A stretch of DNA of 64,000 nucleotides, from positions 749,965 through 813,964 of the forward strand of contig NZ_JAUQYP010000001.1 of assembly GCF_030586465.1 (NCBI RefSeq), given 5' to 3'. Source of the DNA: Actinotalea lenta. Its GTDB lineage: Bacteria > Actinomycetota > Actinomycetes > Actinomycetales > Cellulomonadaceae. Made by a program: the position numbers and the translations under genes. Position 1 is the stretch's first letter. Every line of letters starts with the position of its first letter. A model generated the notes under the pieces. The model was not told where the DNA came from and did no database searches. It saw nothing but the letters and a program-made list of their open reading frames with translations. Positions 23,369-34,511 of the stretch are shown here, in pieces.

Positions 23369-25738
23369 TCACTGCCCGGCAGGGCCCCCCTCGCCGCCCC
23401 GCACCGCATCGAGCAGCACCTCGGCCACGTCGCGCACGACCGGCGCGCGCCCCCCTGCGGACCGCGAGGCGTCGGTGAGCATCACCGTGCAGAACGGGCA
23501 GGCGGTGGCCAGCACCTCGGCCCCGGTCCCAGCCGCCTCGTCGACCCGGTCCCCCGCGATCCGTCGCCCGGTGGTCTCCTCCATCCACACCCGGGCACCG
23601 CCGCCACCGCAGCAGAACGACCGTTCGCCGGACCGCGGCATCTCCGTGACGGTTGCGCCGGCCGCGCCGAGCAGTGCCCGCGGCGGGTAGTAGACCTGGT
23701 TGTGCCGGCCCAGGTAGCAGGGGTCGTGGTAGGTCACGTCGGCGCCGGTCTGCTGCACCGGGGTCAGCCGACCCTCGGCCACCAGGGTCTCGAGCAGCTC
23801 GGTGTGGTGCAGCACCGTGAAGTGCCCGCCGAGCTGCGGGTACTCGTTGGCGATGGTGTTGAAGCAGTGCGCGCACGTGGTCACGATCCGGGTTGGCTTC
23901 GCGGCCTCGAGGCTCTCGATGGAGGTGTGCGCGAGCTGCTGGAACAGCGCCTCGTTCCCCGCTCGACGGGCTGGGTCGCCGGTGCAGGTCTCCCCGTTGC
24001 CCAGCACGGCGAAGCTCACGCCTGCGGTGTGCAGCAGCTCCGCGACCGCCCGCGCGACCTGCTGGCCGCGGTCGTCGTAGGCGCCCGCACACCCCACCCA
24101 GAACAGGCAGTCCAGCCCTGAGGCGTCCTCGACGTCCTCGCCCACCACGGGAACCGGGAAGGCCAGCGGCTCGGCCCACGCCATGCGTTTGCGCCCGGGC
24201 ATGCCCCATGGGTTGCCACGCCGCTCGAGCTTGCTGAACATCTGGCCGAGCTCCCCCGGGAACGCCCCGGCCAGCAGCACCTGGTTGCGGCGCAGGTCGA
24301 GGAGGTGGTCGACGTGCTCGATGTCCACCGGGCACTGCTGCACGCACGCCCCGCACATGGTGCAGTCCCACAGGGCCTCGGGCGTGACGACGTCCCCGAC
24401 CAGGGTGAGCACGTCCACCTCGGCGTGCGAGCCGCCCGACGCGCTGCCGCGGCTGCCCGGCACCAGAGGCAGCACCCCGGTGGCGGACGTCGCACCCGCC
24501 GGCGCCGTCGAACGGTTGGGGCCGGCCCACAGCCCAGGGGTCGTCGCATAGGTGTGGTCGCGCAGCGCGGTGATGACCAGCTTGGGCGACAGCGGCTTGC
24601 CGGTGTTCCACGCCGGGCACTGCTCGGTGCAGCGGCCGCACTCGGTGCAGCTCGACAGGTCCAGCAGGCCCTTCCACGTGAAGTCCTCGACCCTGCCGAC
24701 CCCGAGCATGAGGTCCTCGGGCAGGTCCTCGAGCGTGGTCAGGTCCAGGGCGGTGCCGTCGGCGGCACGCAGCGGCTCCGCGGCCCCCAGCGCCGGGCGG
24801 CCGTCGGTCCGTCGCCGCGCCCACACGTTGACCACCGCGAGGAACCGGTGCCAGGCCACCCCCATCGCCGGCCGACGCCCCACCACCACCAGCCAGGCCA
24901 TCGACACCAGGATCTTGACCGTCGCGAGCACGACCACCGCGGTCGCGAGCGCGCCGATCGGCAACCGTGCGAGCAGCGAGCCGAGCCACGCGGTGAGCGG
25001 GTAGTGCACGTCGAACCCCTGCGGCAGGGTCGGGTACGCCTGCCACCACGGCGCACCCAGGAAGCTCGGCCGCCCCAGGGTCAGCTCGCTCGTGCTCTGG
25101 AACGTCGCCCACCAGATCCCCCGGCCCCCGCCGAGCGCGTACTCCAGTGCGCGCAGCCCGATCACCGCGAGCACCACCGCGAGGATCACGCCCTCGACCA
25201 GGTACGCCTGCCCCGCGTTCGACCCGAAGAACCGCGACGCGCGCGGCCCGTCGGGGCCCACGAGCTCGCCGTCGGCGCCGCGCCGCGCCGCGGACTGCTC
25301 CGCGACCGCCGCCGATCCCCGCCTCGGGTGGTGGAGCTGGCGCTGCACGATCAGCGTCACGATGCCCACCAGGCCGCCCCACGCGAACAGCTCGACCGCC
25401 CACTCGTAGGGGATCCACGTGCCGATCCCGGGGAGCACGTACACCGGGTTCACCACCTCCCCGTACCCGGCGACCAGCGTGAGGAACAGCACCGGGAAGG
25501 AGATCATCACGGCCCAGTGCGCCAGCCGGATCGCCGGGCGGTGCCGGAACCGGTCGTGCCCGAGGATCTCGGCCAGCGTGCGTCGGGTCCGCAGCCACCC
25601 GGACGTCGTCCGGTCCGGGGCCGGCCCGCCGCGGCGCACGGTCGCCACGATCGCCGCGACCCCTCGCGCGAACGTGACGACCCCGAGCACCGTCGCGAGC
25701 ACCACGAGCACGAGCGCGATCACCTGGAGTCCGGACAC
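23369..25738 (-). CDS. Membrane-bound Fe-S oxidoreductase (HdrD/GlpC-like, with CCG domains)
   Basis: This 789-residue fused electron-transfer protein has membrane helices in residues 1-285, a NarI/HdrE-like b-type region. Two ferredoxin-type 4Fe-4S motifs follow at C364/C367/C370/C374 and C459/C462/C465/C469. Two CCG-type cysteine-rich domains come next, seen as VTTCAHCFNTIANEYPQLGG and HDPCYLGRH..SFCCGGGG..CPFC. It resembles the actinobacterial (Fe-S)-binding protein family, predicted to pass electrons between a membrane quinone and a thiol or flavin partner. The partner is unknown. The GTG at 25738 lies 6 nt from the minus-strand box TAGCGT (25750-25745), so leaderless. It is divergent from the Mrp operon. 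Confidence 0.9.
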   Translation of the reverse strand: MSGLQVIALVLVVLATVLGVVTFARGVAAIVATVRRGGPAPDRTTSGWLRTRRTLAEILGHDRFRHRPAIRLAHWAVMISFPVLFLTLVAGYGEVVNPVYVLPGIGTWIPYEWAVELFAWGGLVGIVTLIVQRQLHHPRRGSAAVAEQSAARRGADGELVGPDGPRASRFFGSNAGQAYLVEGVILAVVLAVIGLRALEYALGGGRGIWWATFQSTSELTLGRPSFLGAPWWQAYPTLPQGFDVHYPLTAWLGSLLARLPIGALATAVVVLATVKILVSMAWLVVVGRRPAMGVAWHRFLAVVNVWARRRTDGRPALGAAEPLRAADGTALDLTTLEDLPEDLMLGVGRVEDFTWKGLLDLSSCTECGRCTEQCPAWNTGKPLSPKLVITALRDHTYATTPGLWAGPNRSTAPAGATSATGVLPLVPGSRGSASGGSHAEVDVLTLVGDVVTPEALWDCTMCGACVQQCPVDIEHVDHLLDLRRNQVLLAGAFPGELGQMFSKLERRGNPWGMPGRKRMAWAEPLAFPVPVVGEDVEDASGLDCLFWVGCAGAYDDRGQQVARAVAELLHTAGVSFAVLGNGETCTGDPARRAGNEALFQQLAHTSIESLEAAKPTRIVTTCAHCFNTIANEYPQLGGHFTVLHHTELLETLVAEGRLTPVQQTGADVTYHDPCYLGRHNQVYYPPRALLGAAGATVTEMPRSGERSFCCGGGGARVWMEETTGRRIAGDRVDEAAGTGAEVLATACPFCTVMLTDASRSAGGRAPVVRDVAEVLLDAVRGGEGGPAGQ

Positions 25739-25765
25739 GCGCCCACGCTAGCCGCAGCCCACCCC

Positions 25766-25853
25766 CGCGAGTGGTGCACGTCCAGTCGAGTGGTGTGCCT
25801 GCAGGTGCGACGTTCGCCTCGAGGTGCGCCACTCGGCGAGAGGTGCCCCTCGG
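25766..25853. repeat. Degenerate AGGTG/AGTGGTG repeats in the Fe-S/Mrp divergent region
   Basis: The core CGAG(T/A)GGTG or CAGGTG appears five times in 88 bp (near 25767, 25787, 25802, 25820 and 25838), each followed by a C/G-rich segment. These could be regulator sites or slipped duplications. The divergent intergenic region 25739-25921 holds no gene. Confidence 0.35.
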
Positions 25854-25921
25854 CAGGGCGGGGTGCTCGCGGGTACCCTTGACCAACTTCCCGCCCTCGC
25901 CCCTCGACGGACGGAGCGGAC

Positions 25922-28921
25922 GTGCTGCTGCTGCTCGGCCTCCACGGGATCGCGGCCCTCGTCGCGCCCGTGGTGATGCGCTGGGCCGGACGCCGCGGCT
26001 TCTGGATCCTGGCCCTCGTGCCCGGCTCGGCCCTGGTCTGGGCCATCGCGAACGCGTCCTCGATCGCCCACGGCCGCATCCCCACCAGCCACCTCGCGTG
26101 GGTGCCCGACGTCGGGCTCGTGGTGGACCTGCGGGTGGACACCCTGTCCTGGCTGATGGTGATGCTGGTGGGCGGCGTGGGCGCCGCGGTGCTGGTGTAC
26201 TCCTCGGTCTACTTCAAGTCCGGCGCCAGCGGGCTCGGCCGGTTCGCGGCCACCCTGGTGGCGTTCGCCGGCTCGATGCTCGGCCTGGTCACGAGCGACA
26301 ACCTGCTCCTGCTGTACGTGTTCTGGGAGCTGACGACGGTCACGTCGTACCTGCTCATCGGGCACTACGCGGACCGCAAGACCTCCCGGCGCGCGGCCAT
26401 GCAGGCCATCATCGTCACCACTGCCGGCGGCCTGGCGATGCTGGTCGGGATCGTGCTGCTGGGCAGCGCGGCGGACAGCTACCGGCTCTCGCAGGTCCTC
26501 GCGGACCCGCCGAGCGGCGCCGCGGCGACCACGGCCGTCGTGCTGCTCCTGGTCGGTGCCGTGACCAAGTCCGCACTGGTCCCGTTCCACTTCTGGTTGC
26601 CGGCCGCGATGGCTGCGCCGACGCCGGTGTCGGCGTACCTGCACGCGGCGGCGATGGTGAAGGCCGGCGTCTACCTGGTCGCACGGTTCGCGCCCGTCTA
26701 CTCCCACCTGACCGTGTGGCAGGTCACGGTGCTCGGGATCGGCGGCGCGACGCTGCTGGTGGGCGGGTACCGCGCGCTACGGCAGTACGACCTCAAGCTG
26801 GTTCTCGCCTTCGGCACCGTCAGCCAGCTGGGCCTCCTGGTGATGCTCGTCGGGCACGGAACCCGGGAGGCGGCCTTGGCCGGCGTGGCCCTGCTGGGCG
26901 CGCACGCGATGTTCAAGTCCGCGCTGTTCCTCAGCGTCGGCGTGGTGGACGCCGCCACCGGCACGCGTGACCTGCGCCGCCTGCACCGGGTGGGCCGCGC
27001 CCTGCCGGGGACCGCGCTCGCGGCCGGGCTGGCCGCGGCGTCGATGGCCGGGGTGCCGCCCTTCGCGGGCTACGTCGCCAAGGAGGCCGCGATCGAGGCG
27101 CTCCGGCACGACGCGACGTGGTCCGGGCGGGTCGTCCTCGTCGCGGTCCTGGTGGGTTCGGTGCTGACTGTCGCCTACGGGCTCCGGTTCTGGTGGGGCG
27201 CGTTCGGCGCCAAGCGCGTGCTGCCCGGCCAGACCCCGGCCACCGACGTGGGCCCGGCCGCGGCCGCCGAGCACCCGCGTGCCGACGTGACCCACCGCCC
27301 GTCGGCGCTCCTCGTGGGCCCGGCACTGGTCCTGGCGACGCTCGGTCTGGTCACCGGGCTGGCCCCGACGCTCGGCGACCACCTGCTCAGCCCCTACGCG
27401 GCCGGTCTCCCCGGAGAGGGAGCCCACCTCGTCCTGTGGGCCGGGCCGGTCGGTGCGCTCATCACGGCCGCCGTCCTGGCCGGTGGTGCCTGGCTGTTCC
27501 GGCAACGCACCCCGGTCGAGCGGTGGCAGGGGCACCGCCCGTGGCCGCTCGACGTCGACCTCGTCTACCGCCGCTCGATGCGCCGGCTGGACGGGTTGGC
27601 CGCCGACGTCACCGGCGCCACCCAGCGCGGCTCGCTGCCGCTGTACCTGGGCACCGTGCTGGTGGTCATGGTCGTCGGCGCGGGCTGGGCGCTGGCCACC
27701 GGGACGGCACTGCCCGGGCTGGACGCGATCCGGTGGTGGGACTCCCCCGGTCAGGCGATCGCCGGCGCGCTCGCCGTGGTCGCGGCGATCCTCGCGGCGC
27801 GCTCCCGCCGACGCCTCAAGGCCGTGGTACTGGCCGGGATCAGCGGTTTCGGCGTCGCGCTGCTGTTCCTGCTGCACGGTGCGCCGGACCTGGGTCTGAC
27901 CCAGGTGCTGGTCGAGACGATCACCTTGGTGGTCTTCGTGCTGGTCCTGCGACGACTGCCGCCGTACTTCTCGGTGCGGCCCCTCGCGGCGAGCCGCTGG
28001 GTGCGCATGGCCGTCGGACTCGCGGTGGGGCTGACCGTCGGCGTGCTCGCGCTGGTGATGCCGCTGGCCCGGACCGCGTCTCCCGTGTCGGTGGCGTTCC
28101 CGGCCGAGGCCTACGAGTTCGGTGGCGGCAAGAACGTCGTGAACGTGACGCTCGTGGACATCCGCGCGTGGGACACGATGGGCGAGATCTCGGTGCTGCT
28201 GGTCGCCGCGACGGGTGTCGCGTCGCTGATCTTCCTGCGCCGACGCAGTGGGGACCTGGACAGGTCCGGCGCTGTGCGTGAGCGCACGGTCTGGCGGGTG
28301 GACGCCGACGCGATGGCTCCGCTGCGGGCCAGCGCCCGGGCACGCTGGGAGGCCTCGGTACGGGCGGGTGGCCCTGCCCGGATCCACAGCGAGTGGCTCT
28401 CGGGCGCGGGGTCGCTGCACCCGCAGCGCCGCAGCGTGATCATGGAGATCGCCACCCGGCTGCTGTTCCACACCATGGTCGTGGTCGCGATCTACCTGCT
28501 GTTCTCCGGCCACAACGCGCCCGGCGGAGGGTTCGTCGCGGGCCTCGTGGTCGGGATCGCGCTCGCGGTCCGGTACCTGGCCGGCGGCCGCTACGAGCTG
28601 GGCGACGCCGCGCCGGTGCATCCCGGCCTGCTGCTGGGTTCCGGGCTGTTCCTGTCCGCCGGCGTGGGCCTCCTCGCCCTGCTCTTCGGCCAGCAGGTGC
28701 TGGAGTCGACGATCGTGCAGGTCGACCTGCCGGTGCTGGGGCACGTGAAGCTCGTCACCTCGCTGTTCTTCGACATCGGCGTGTTCGGTGTGGTGGTCGG
28801 GCTGGTGCTGGACCTGCTGCGCAGCCTGGGTGCGGAGATCGACCGGCACGTCGACGCCGAGCTCGACGACCGGTCCGGCGGGGATCAGGAAGCGCCGACC
28901 GACGCGGCAGGTGCGCGATGA
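25922..28921 (+). CDS. mrpA: Mrp Na+/H+ antiporter subunit A with fused MrpB domain
   Basis: This 999-residue protein is the largest subunit of the multi-subunit cation/proton antiporter. Residues 1-500 form the NuoL-like antiporter module, with the key Glu (E136) in LYVFWELTTVTSYLLIGHY and Lys-containing VTKSALVPFHFWLP. The middle (about 620-800) includes the MrpA C-terminal and MbhD/MbhE-like helices (LLFLLHGAPDLGLTQVLVE). From about 838 (MEIATRLLFHTMVVV, FSGHNAPGGGFVAGL) it is an MrpB domain, explaining the absence of a separate mrpB. A GTG start follows GGAGC. It heads an operon of six genes joined by 4-nt overlaps. Roles in pH and sodium homeostasis are known for the family. Confidence 0.94.
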   Translation: MLLLLGLHGIAALVAPVVMRWAGRRGFWILALVPGSALVWAIANASSIAHGRIPTSHLAWVPDVGLVVDLRVDTLSWLMVMLVGGVGAAVLVYSSVYFKSGASGLGRFAATLVAFAGSMLGLVTSDNLLLLYVFWELTTVTSYLLIGHYADRKTSRRAAMQAIIVTTAGGLAMLVGIVLLGSAADSYRLSQVLADPPSGAAATTAVVLLLVGAVTKSALVPFHFWLPAAMAAPTPVSAYLHAAAMVKAGVYLVARFAPVYSHLTVWQVTVLGIGGATLLVGGYRALRQYDLKLVLAFGTVSQLGLLVMLVGHGTREAALAGVALLGAHAMFKSALFLSVGVVDAATGTRDLRRLHRVGRALPGTALAAGLAAASMAGVPPFAGYVAKEAAIEALRHDATWSGRVVLVAVLVGSVLTVAYGLRFWWGAFGAKRVLPGQTPATDVGPAAAAEHPRADVTHRPSALLVGPALVLATLGLVTGLAPTLGDHLLSPYAAGLPGEGAHLVLWAGPVGALITAAVLAGGAWLFRQRTPVERWQGHRPWPLDVDLVYRRSMRRLDGLAADVTGATQRGSLPLYLGTVLVVMVVGAGWALATGTALPGLDAIRWWDSPGQAIAGALAVVAAILAARSRRRLKAVVLAGISGFGVALLFLLHGAPDLGLTQVLVETITLVVFVLVLRRLPPYFSVRPLAASRWVRMAVGLAVGLTVGVLALVMPLARTASPVSVAFPAEAYEFGGGKNVVNVTLVDIRAWDTMGEISVLLVAATGVASLIFLRRRSGDLDRSGAVRERTVWRVDADAMAPLRASARARWEASVRAGGPARIHSEWLSGAGSLHPQRRSVIMEIATRLLFHTMVVVAIYLLFSGHNAPGGGFVAGLVVGIALAVRYLAGGRYELGDAAPVHPGLLLGSGLFLSAGVGLLALLFGQQVLESTIVQVDLPVLGHVKLVTSLFFDIGVFGVVVGLVLDLLRSLGAEIDRHVDAELDDRSGGDQEAPTDAAGAR

Positions 28922-29384
28922 ACGCCCCGAGCCTCGCCCTGGTCGTGGTGGTCGTGGCCCTCGTCGCGGTCGGGGTCTACCTCCTGCTCGAACGCAGCCT
29001 GACTCGCGTGATCATCGGGCTGGTGCTGACCGGGAACGGGGTCAACCTCCTGCTGCTGGTCGCCGGGGGGAAGGCGGGCGGCCCGCCCCTCACCGGCCAG
29101 ACGCCGCCGGAGGACATGTCCGACCCGTTGCCCCAGGCGATGGTGCTCACCGCGATCGTCATCACCTTGGGCATGACCGCCTTCCTGCTCGCCATGGCCT
29201 ACCGCTCCTGGCAGCTCACCGGGCACGACGAGGTCCAGGACGACCTCGAGGACCGCCGGGTCGCGCGGCGCGCGGCGCTGGACCGCGCGGCCTACGAGGA
29301 CGTCGACGCCGGTACCGAGCCGGAGTCCCTCGACGAGGCCGCGGCCGAGGTCCACGACGAGACCGGCGACGTCGGGGGGCGGTC

Positions 29385-29388
<4 letters not shown>
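28918..29388 (+). CDS. mrpC: Mrp antiporter subunit C
   Basis: This 156-residue NuoK-like subunit has three membrane helices. LTGNGVNLLLLVAGG in the second helix is diagnostic, and LPQAMVLTAIVITLGMTAFLLAMAYR forms the third. It also has an acidic 45-residue soluble C-terminal tail (from EVQDDLED), longer than in Bacillus MrpC, whose function is unclear. The ATG overlaps the mrpA stop by 4 nt. It works only within the complete Mrp complex. Confidence 0.92.
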
Positions 29389-30979
<1,591 letters not shown>

Positions 30980-30983
<4 letters not shown>

Positions 30984-31528
30984 GCCTGCACCCACGGCGT
31001 CGTCCGGGCGCCGGCTTCCACGTCCTGACGATCGCGTGGCTGACCGCCGTCTGGGTCGCGCTGTGGGGCGAGCTGTCCATCGCGAACGTGCTCGCCGGCC
31101 TTGCGGTCGCCCTCCTGGTGGTCCGCTCCCTGCCGATGCCGTCGATCGACTTCCACGGCCGCGTGCGACCGGTGGGCCTGGTGCGCCTGGCCTGGCACTT
31201 CGTGCGGGACCTGGTGGTGGCCAGCGTCCAGGTCGCGTGGCTCGCGCTCACCGGCCGACGTCCACGGTCGGCCGTGATCCGGGTGCGGCTGCGCTCTCAC
31301 TCCGACCTCTACCTGACGCTCACCGCCCAGCTGTGCTCGTTGATCCCCGGGTCCGTGGTCGTCGAGGCCCACCGGCACGACGGCGTCCTCTACGTGCACC
31401 TGCTGGACGTGGCGGACGCGGACGTCGCCGTGGCGCACGCGGACGTCCTCGCCATCGAGGAGCGCGTGCTGCGCGCACTCGGTTCGGACGACGAGCTACG
31501 GGACGCGGGGCTGGAGGTCGGGCGATGA
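30980..31528 (+). CDS. mrpE: Mrp antiporter subunit E
   Basis: This 182-residue subunit has two N-terminal helices (TIAWLTAVWVALWGELSIAN and VLAGLAVALLVVRSLP) and a soluble domain with the MrpE motif LTLTAQLCSLIPGSVVVE. The GTG start overlaps the mrpD stop. The C-terminus (HLLDVADADVAVAH) fits the family pattern. Its length is slightly greater than the 158-residue Bacillus protein. Confidence 0.93.
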
Positions 31529-31959
31529 CGGCGGTGCTCGTGGTGTGCACGGTGCTGCTCACAGCGGCGGCCGTGATGGTGATCGTGCGCGCGGAGCGTG
31601 GACCCTCGATGCTCGACCGCACCATCGCGCTGGACACCCTGACCGCCGTCGTGGTGGGCGCCGTCGCGGTGCACGCCGCGTGGACGGGCCGCACCGACAC
31701 CGTCCCGGTGATGGTGGCGCTGTCCCTGGTCGGCTTCGTCGGGTCGGTCGCGATCGCCCGCTTCGCGGCGATCGAGCCGGAGGGTGAGGGCCGGGTGCTG
31801 TCCCGCGAGGAGGTCGCGGCCCTCGAGCTCGAGCGCCTGCGTGCCGAGGACGCCGAGCGCTCAGCGGTCGACGACGAGCACCACGGCGGCGCCGCGGAGG
31901 GCGACGTGCGTCGGCTCGACGAGACCGTGCAGGACGGGGACGAGGAGAGGGACCGATGA
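31525..31959 (+). CDS. mrpF: Mrp antiporter subunit F
   Basis: This 144-residue subunit has three helices (1-20, 33-52, 58-78) with RAERGPSMLDRTIALDTLTA between the first two, the conserved MrpF loop. An acidic tail of about 60 residues rich in Glu and Asp follows, making it longer than the 91-residue Bacillus MrpF. The ATG overlaps the mrpE stop by 4 nt. Confidence 0.92.
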   Translation: MTAVLVVCTVLLTAAAVMVIVRAERGPSMLDRTIALDTLTAVVVGAVAVHAAWTGRTDTVPVMVALSLVGFVGSVAIARFAAIEPEGEGRVLSREEVAALELERLRAEDAERSAVDDEHHGGAAEGDVRRLDETVQDGDEERDR

Positions 31960-32342
31960 GCGTGCTGCTCGACGTGCTCGCGGCCGGCTGCCTGATCGCC
32001 GGGTCCGCGCTGGCTTTCGCGGCGGGGCTCGGGCTGCTGCGGTTCCCGGACCTGCTCGCCCGGTCGCACGCGGCGACCAAGCCACAGGTGCTCGGCCTGC
32101 TGCTGATGCTGCTGGGTCTCGCGCTGCGGCTGAGGTCCGGACCGGCGATCTGGATGCTCGTGCTCGTCGCGCTGTTCCAGATGGTCACGGCACCCGTCGC
32201 CGCGCACATGGTGACCCGCGCCGGCTACCGCACGGGCAAGGTCGACCCCTCGTCGCTCGTCGTCGACGAGCTCACCGACGACCTGCGAGCGGCCGAGCGC
32301 GAGGTCGGGGGCTCGTCGCAAGGCCCGTCCCCGCGGTCCTGA
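31956..32342 (+). CDS. mrpG: Mrp antiporter subunit G
   Basis: This 128-residue last subunit has three helices with the family motif GLLRFPDLLARSHAATKPQVLG between the first two and ALFQMVTAPVAAHMVTRAGYR in the third. It overlaps mrpF by 4 nt and ends the A(B)-C-D-E-F-G operon. No terminator hairpin is obvious in the 17 bp before the convergent DUF4235 gene. Confidence 0.93.
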   Translation: MSVLLDVLAAGCLIAGSALAFAAGLGLLRFPDLLARSHAATKPQVLGLLLMLLGLALRLRSGPAIWMLVLVALFQMVTAPVAAHMVTRAGYRTGKVDPSSLVVDELTDDLRAAEREVGGSSQGPSPRS

Positions 32343-32359
32343 TCGAGCGTCCGGGCGGG

Positions 32360-32614
32360 TCAGCCGATGAGCTTGCGCGCCCCGCGCGTCGCGCTCGCGC
32401 GGAACAGCGCCACGATCGCGCCGGAGATGACCGCCGCCGCCGCGACCTCCCTGAACCGGATGTCGTCGGAGTCGTCGTCGGCCTTCGGCGGGGCGTGCCC
32501 GAAGGCCTTGGTCCACAACGAGTCGATGAGCTTGCCGGCGGCCCAGGCGGCGCCGGCGGCTGCCGCCAGGCCGACCAGCTTGGCGATCCTCGACTCGGAC
32601 TTGTCGTCCGACAC
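32360..32614 (-). CDS. DUF4235 small membrane-associated protein
   Basis: This 84-residue protein has KLVGLAAAAGAAWAAGKLIDSLW, an Ala/Gly-rich hydrophobic helix at about 11-33, and a second short hydrophobic segment at about 56-70 (EVAAAAVISGAIVALFRASA) followed by a basic tail. The pattern matches DUF4235, a small actinobacterial family of unknown function. A GTG start follows GAGGAGG at 7-13 nt. It is a stand-alone gene convergent with the Mrp operon. Confidence 0.82.
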   Translation of the reverse strand: MSDDKSESRIAKLVGLAAAAGAAWAAGKLIDSLWTKAFGHAPPKADDDSDDIRFREVAAAAVISGAIVALFRASATRGARKLIG

Positions 32615-32730
32615 GTGAGCCTCCTCGAGCGGTGCGGTACGTGCGTGATCACGCTAGCGGTGCGGCGCGTGCCCCGCACGATGCCCGGCTTCCACGATGC
32701 CCGCAGCCGAGGTGTGCCGACCCTGGGCGC

Positions 32731-33171
32731 TCAGGCCGAGGCGACCCACAGGTAGACGTTGCGGCCCACCTGCTCGGCGGCGACCACCACGCCCACGATC
32801 CGCAGCAGGAGCGGCAACGGGTCACCCTCGTGCGGGTCGCGCTCCGCCGAGGCGGCCCACGCGTCGGCGACCTCGCGCGGCAGGTCGGGGTCCTCGGCGC
32901 GGCTCAGCTCCCCGAGCACCTCCACGAGGAACGGCGGGAGCTTGAACAACAGCTCGTGGTTCAGGTCGACCTCGGCCGGTTCGAGGTCGCCCCGGCCGAA
33001 CCGGACGGCCTGCGCGGCGGCCTCTCCCAGCAGCTCCAGGTCCAGCGCGCCGAGGTCGGTGAGCTCGACGTGCGGCGTCTCCGACTGCGGGGGAACGCCG
33101 GCGTCGAGGGCGTCGGCCCGGGCCAGTGCCCCGGCGTGGGTTGCGACGAACAGCTGGGCGCGCCGTGCCAT
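32731..33171 (-). CDS. Hypothetical acidic protein, 146 aa
   Basis: This soluble acidic protein starts MARRAQLFVATHAGALARAD and carries LTDLGALDLELLGEAAAQA, ELLFKLPPFLVEVLGELSRA and RIVGVVVAAEQVGRNVYLWV. There is no signal peptide, membrane helix or catalytic motif. The ATG follows AGGAG. It is transcribed away from the riboswitch-controlled thiamine genes. I do not recognise the family. Confidence 0.68.
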   Translation of the reverse strand: MARRAQLFVATHAGALARADALDAGVPPQSETPHVELTDLGALDLELLGEAAAQAVRFGRGDLEPAEVDLNHELLFKLPPFLVEVLGELSRAEDPDLPREVADAWAASAERDPHEGDPLPLLLRIVGVVVAAEQVGRNVYLWVASA

Positions 33172-33252
33172 GTGTGCTCCTGGGGATGCTCTGCCCGCGA
33201 AAGCCGCCGCCGTGACGGCGAGGCGAGCCTATCGGGGTAGGCTGAACGCGAA

Positions 33253-33352
33253 CGACAGGGGAGCGTCGTCCGGTCAGCCGGACAGCGGACGCTGAGAGTG
33301 CGGGAGACCGCAGACCCTCGAACCTGATCCGGTTGGTACCGGCGTAGGGAGT
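33253..33352 (+). promoter_or_regulatory. TPP riboswitch (THI element)
   Basis: The conserved cores GCTGAGAGTG (33291-33300) and ACCTGATCCGG (33322-33332) with the closing GGCGTAGGGA (33341-33350) are the two TPP-binding arms, set between complementary ACAGGGG and its partner. It lies 75 nt upstream of the thiB-like start with the ribosome site GAGGAGG beyond it, so it most likely turns off translation or transcription of the thiamine transporter when TPP is plentiful. Confidence 0.93.
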
Positions 33353-33425
33353 CGGGATTCTCAGGTGTCGTGGACCGCATCTGCGCGGCCACGCCGCCCC
33401 CCTCCTTCATCGACGAGGAGGACGC

Positions 33426-34508
33426 ATGTCAAGAAGCATTCGGACGAGATGGGCCGTGCCCGCCGTGGTCGGGGCCCTCGCACTGGCCGGCTGCGCGGGC
33501 GCCGGATCCACGTCGGGCGGCACCGCGAGCCCGTCCGGCGGCTCCGCCGCACCCGGCGGGACCGTCGTGCTGGTCACGCACGACTCGTTCGCACTGCCGG
33601 ACGCCCTGATCTCCCAGTTCGAGTCCGACACCGGGCTCACGCTCGACGTGCGGGCCCAGGGAGACGCCGGGGCGATGGTCAACCAGCTCGTCCTCACCAA
33701 GGACGCGCCGATCGGCGACGCGGTGTTCGGCATCGACAACACGTTCGCCTCGCGAGCGGTCGACGCCGGCGTGCTGGCCCCCTACCAGGCCACGCTGCCG
33801 GACAGTGCGAAGCAGTACACCGTCGGTGACTCGGGCGAGCTCACGCCGATCGACGTCGGTGACGTGTGCGTCAACGCCGACCTGGAGTGGTTCAGCAAGC
33901 ACGACCTGGCGGTGCCGAGCACGCTCGAGGACCTCACCAAGCCCGAGTACAAGGGGCTGCTCGCGGTCGAGAACCCGGCCACGTCGTCGCCCGGCCTGGC
34001 GTTCCTGCTCGCCACCGTCGGCGCGTTCGGCGCCGACGGGTGGCAGGGCTACTGGCAGGAGCTGGTGGCCAACGACGTCCAGGTCGCCTCGTCCTGGTCC
34101 GACGCGTACTACGTGGACTTCTCCGGGCCCTCGTCGGACGGTGACAAGCCGTTGGTGGTGTCCTATGCCTCGTCCCCGCCGGACGAGGTCCCCGACGGCG
34201 CGACCAGCGCGCCGACGACGGCGCTGCTGAACACCTGCTTCCGGCAGGTGGAGTACGCCGGCGTGCTGGCCGGGGCCGCCAACCCGGACGGCGCGAAGAA
34301 GGTCGTGGACTGGCTGCTGTCCCCTGCGGTGCAGGCGGCGATCCCGGAGAGCATGTACATGTACCCCGTGGACTCCTCGGTGGCGCTGCCCACCTCGTGG
34401 ACCAAGTACGCCCCGCTGGCCACGAAGCCGTTCAGCGTCTCCCCTGCGGAGATCACCGCGCACCGGGACGACTGGATCCAGGCCTGGACGAGCCTCGTGG
34501 TCGGCTGA
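33426..34508 (+). CDS. thiB: Thiamine ABC transporter substrate-binding lipoprotein
   Basis: This 360-residue periplasmic-type binding protein is anchored as a lipoprotein, with lipobox LAGC at C23 followed by a Gly/Ser/Thr linker. The domain begins VVLVTHDSFALPDALISQFE, the pattern of ThiB/TbpA-type proteins. KPLVVSYASSPPDE in the middle and VEYAGVLAGAANPDGAKK in the second lobe fit the same family. The upstream TPP riboswitch fixes the ligand as thiamine or a phosphate or precursor of it. The ATG follows GAGGAGG, and the thiP start is 3 nt after its stop. Confidence 0.9.
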   Translation: MSRSIRTRWAVPAVVGALALAGCAGAGSTSGGTASPSGGSAAPGGTVVLVTHDSFALPDALISQFESDTGLTLDVRAQGDAGAMVNQLVLTKDAPIGDAVFGIDNTFASRAVDAGVLAPYQATLPDSAKQYTVGDSGELTPIDVGDVCVNADLEWFSKHDLAVPSTLEDLTKPEYKGLLAVENPATSSPGLAFLLATVGAFGADGWQGYWQELVANDVQVASSWSDAYYVDFSGPSSDGDKPLVVSYASSPPDEVPDGATSAPTTALLNTCFRQVEYAGVLAGAANPDGAKKVVDWLLSPAVQAAIPESMYMYPVDSSVALPTSWTKYAPLATKPFSVSPAEITAHRDDWIQAWTSLVVG

Positions 34509-34511
34509 TCG

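Noticed and set aside
23034-25886. 950-codon minus-strand frame overlapping the Fe-S oxidoreductase in another frame
   Set aside because: Arg/Ala/Gly-rich shadow. The cysteine motifs and helices are in the 23369-25738 frame.
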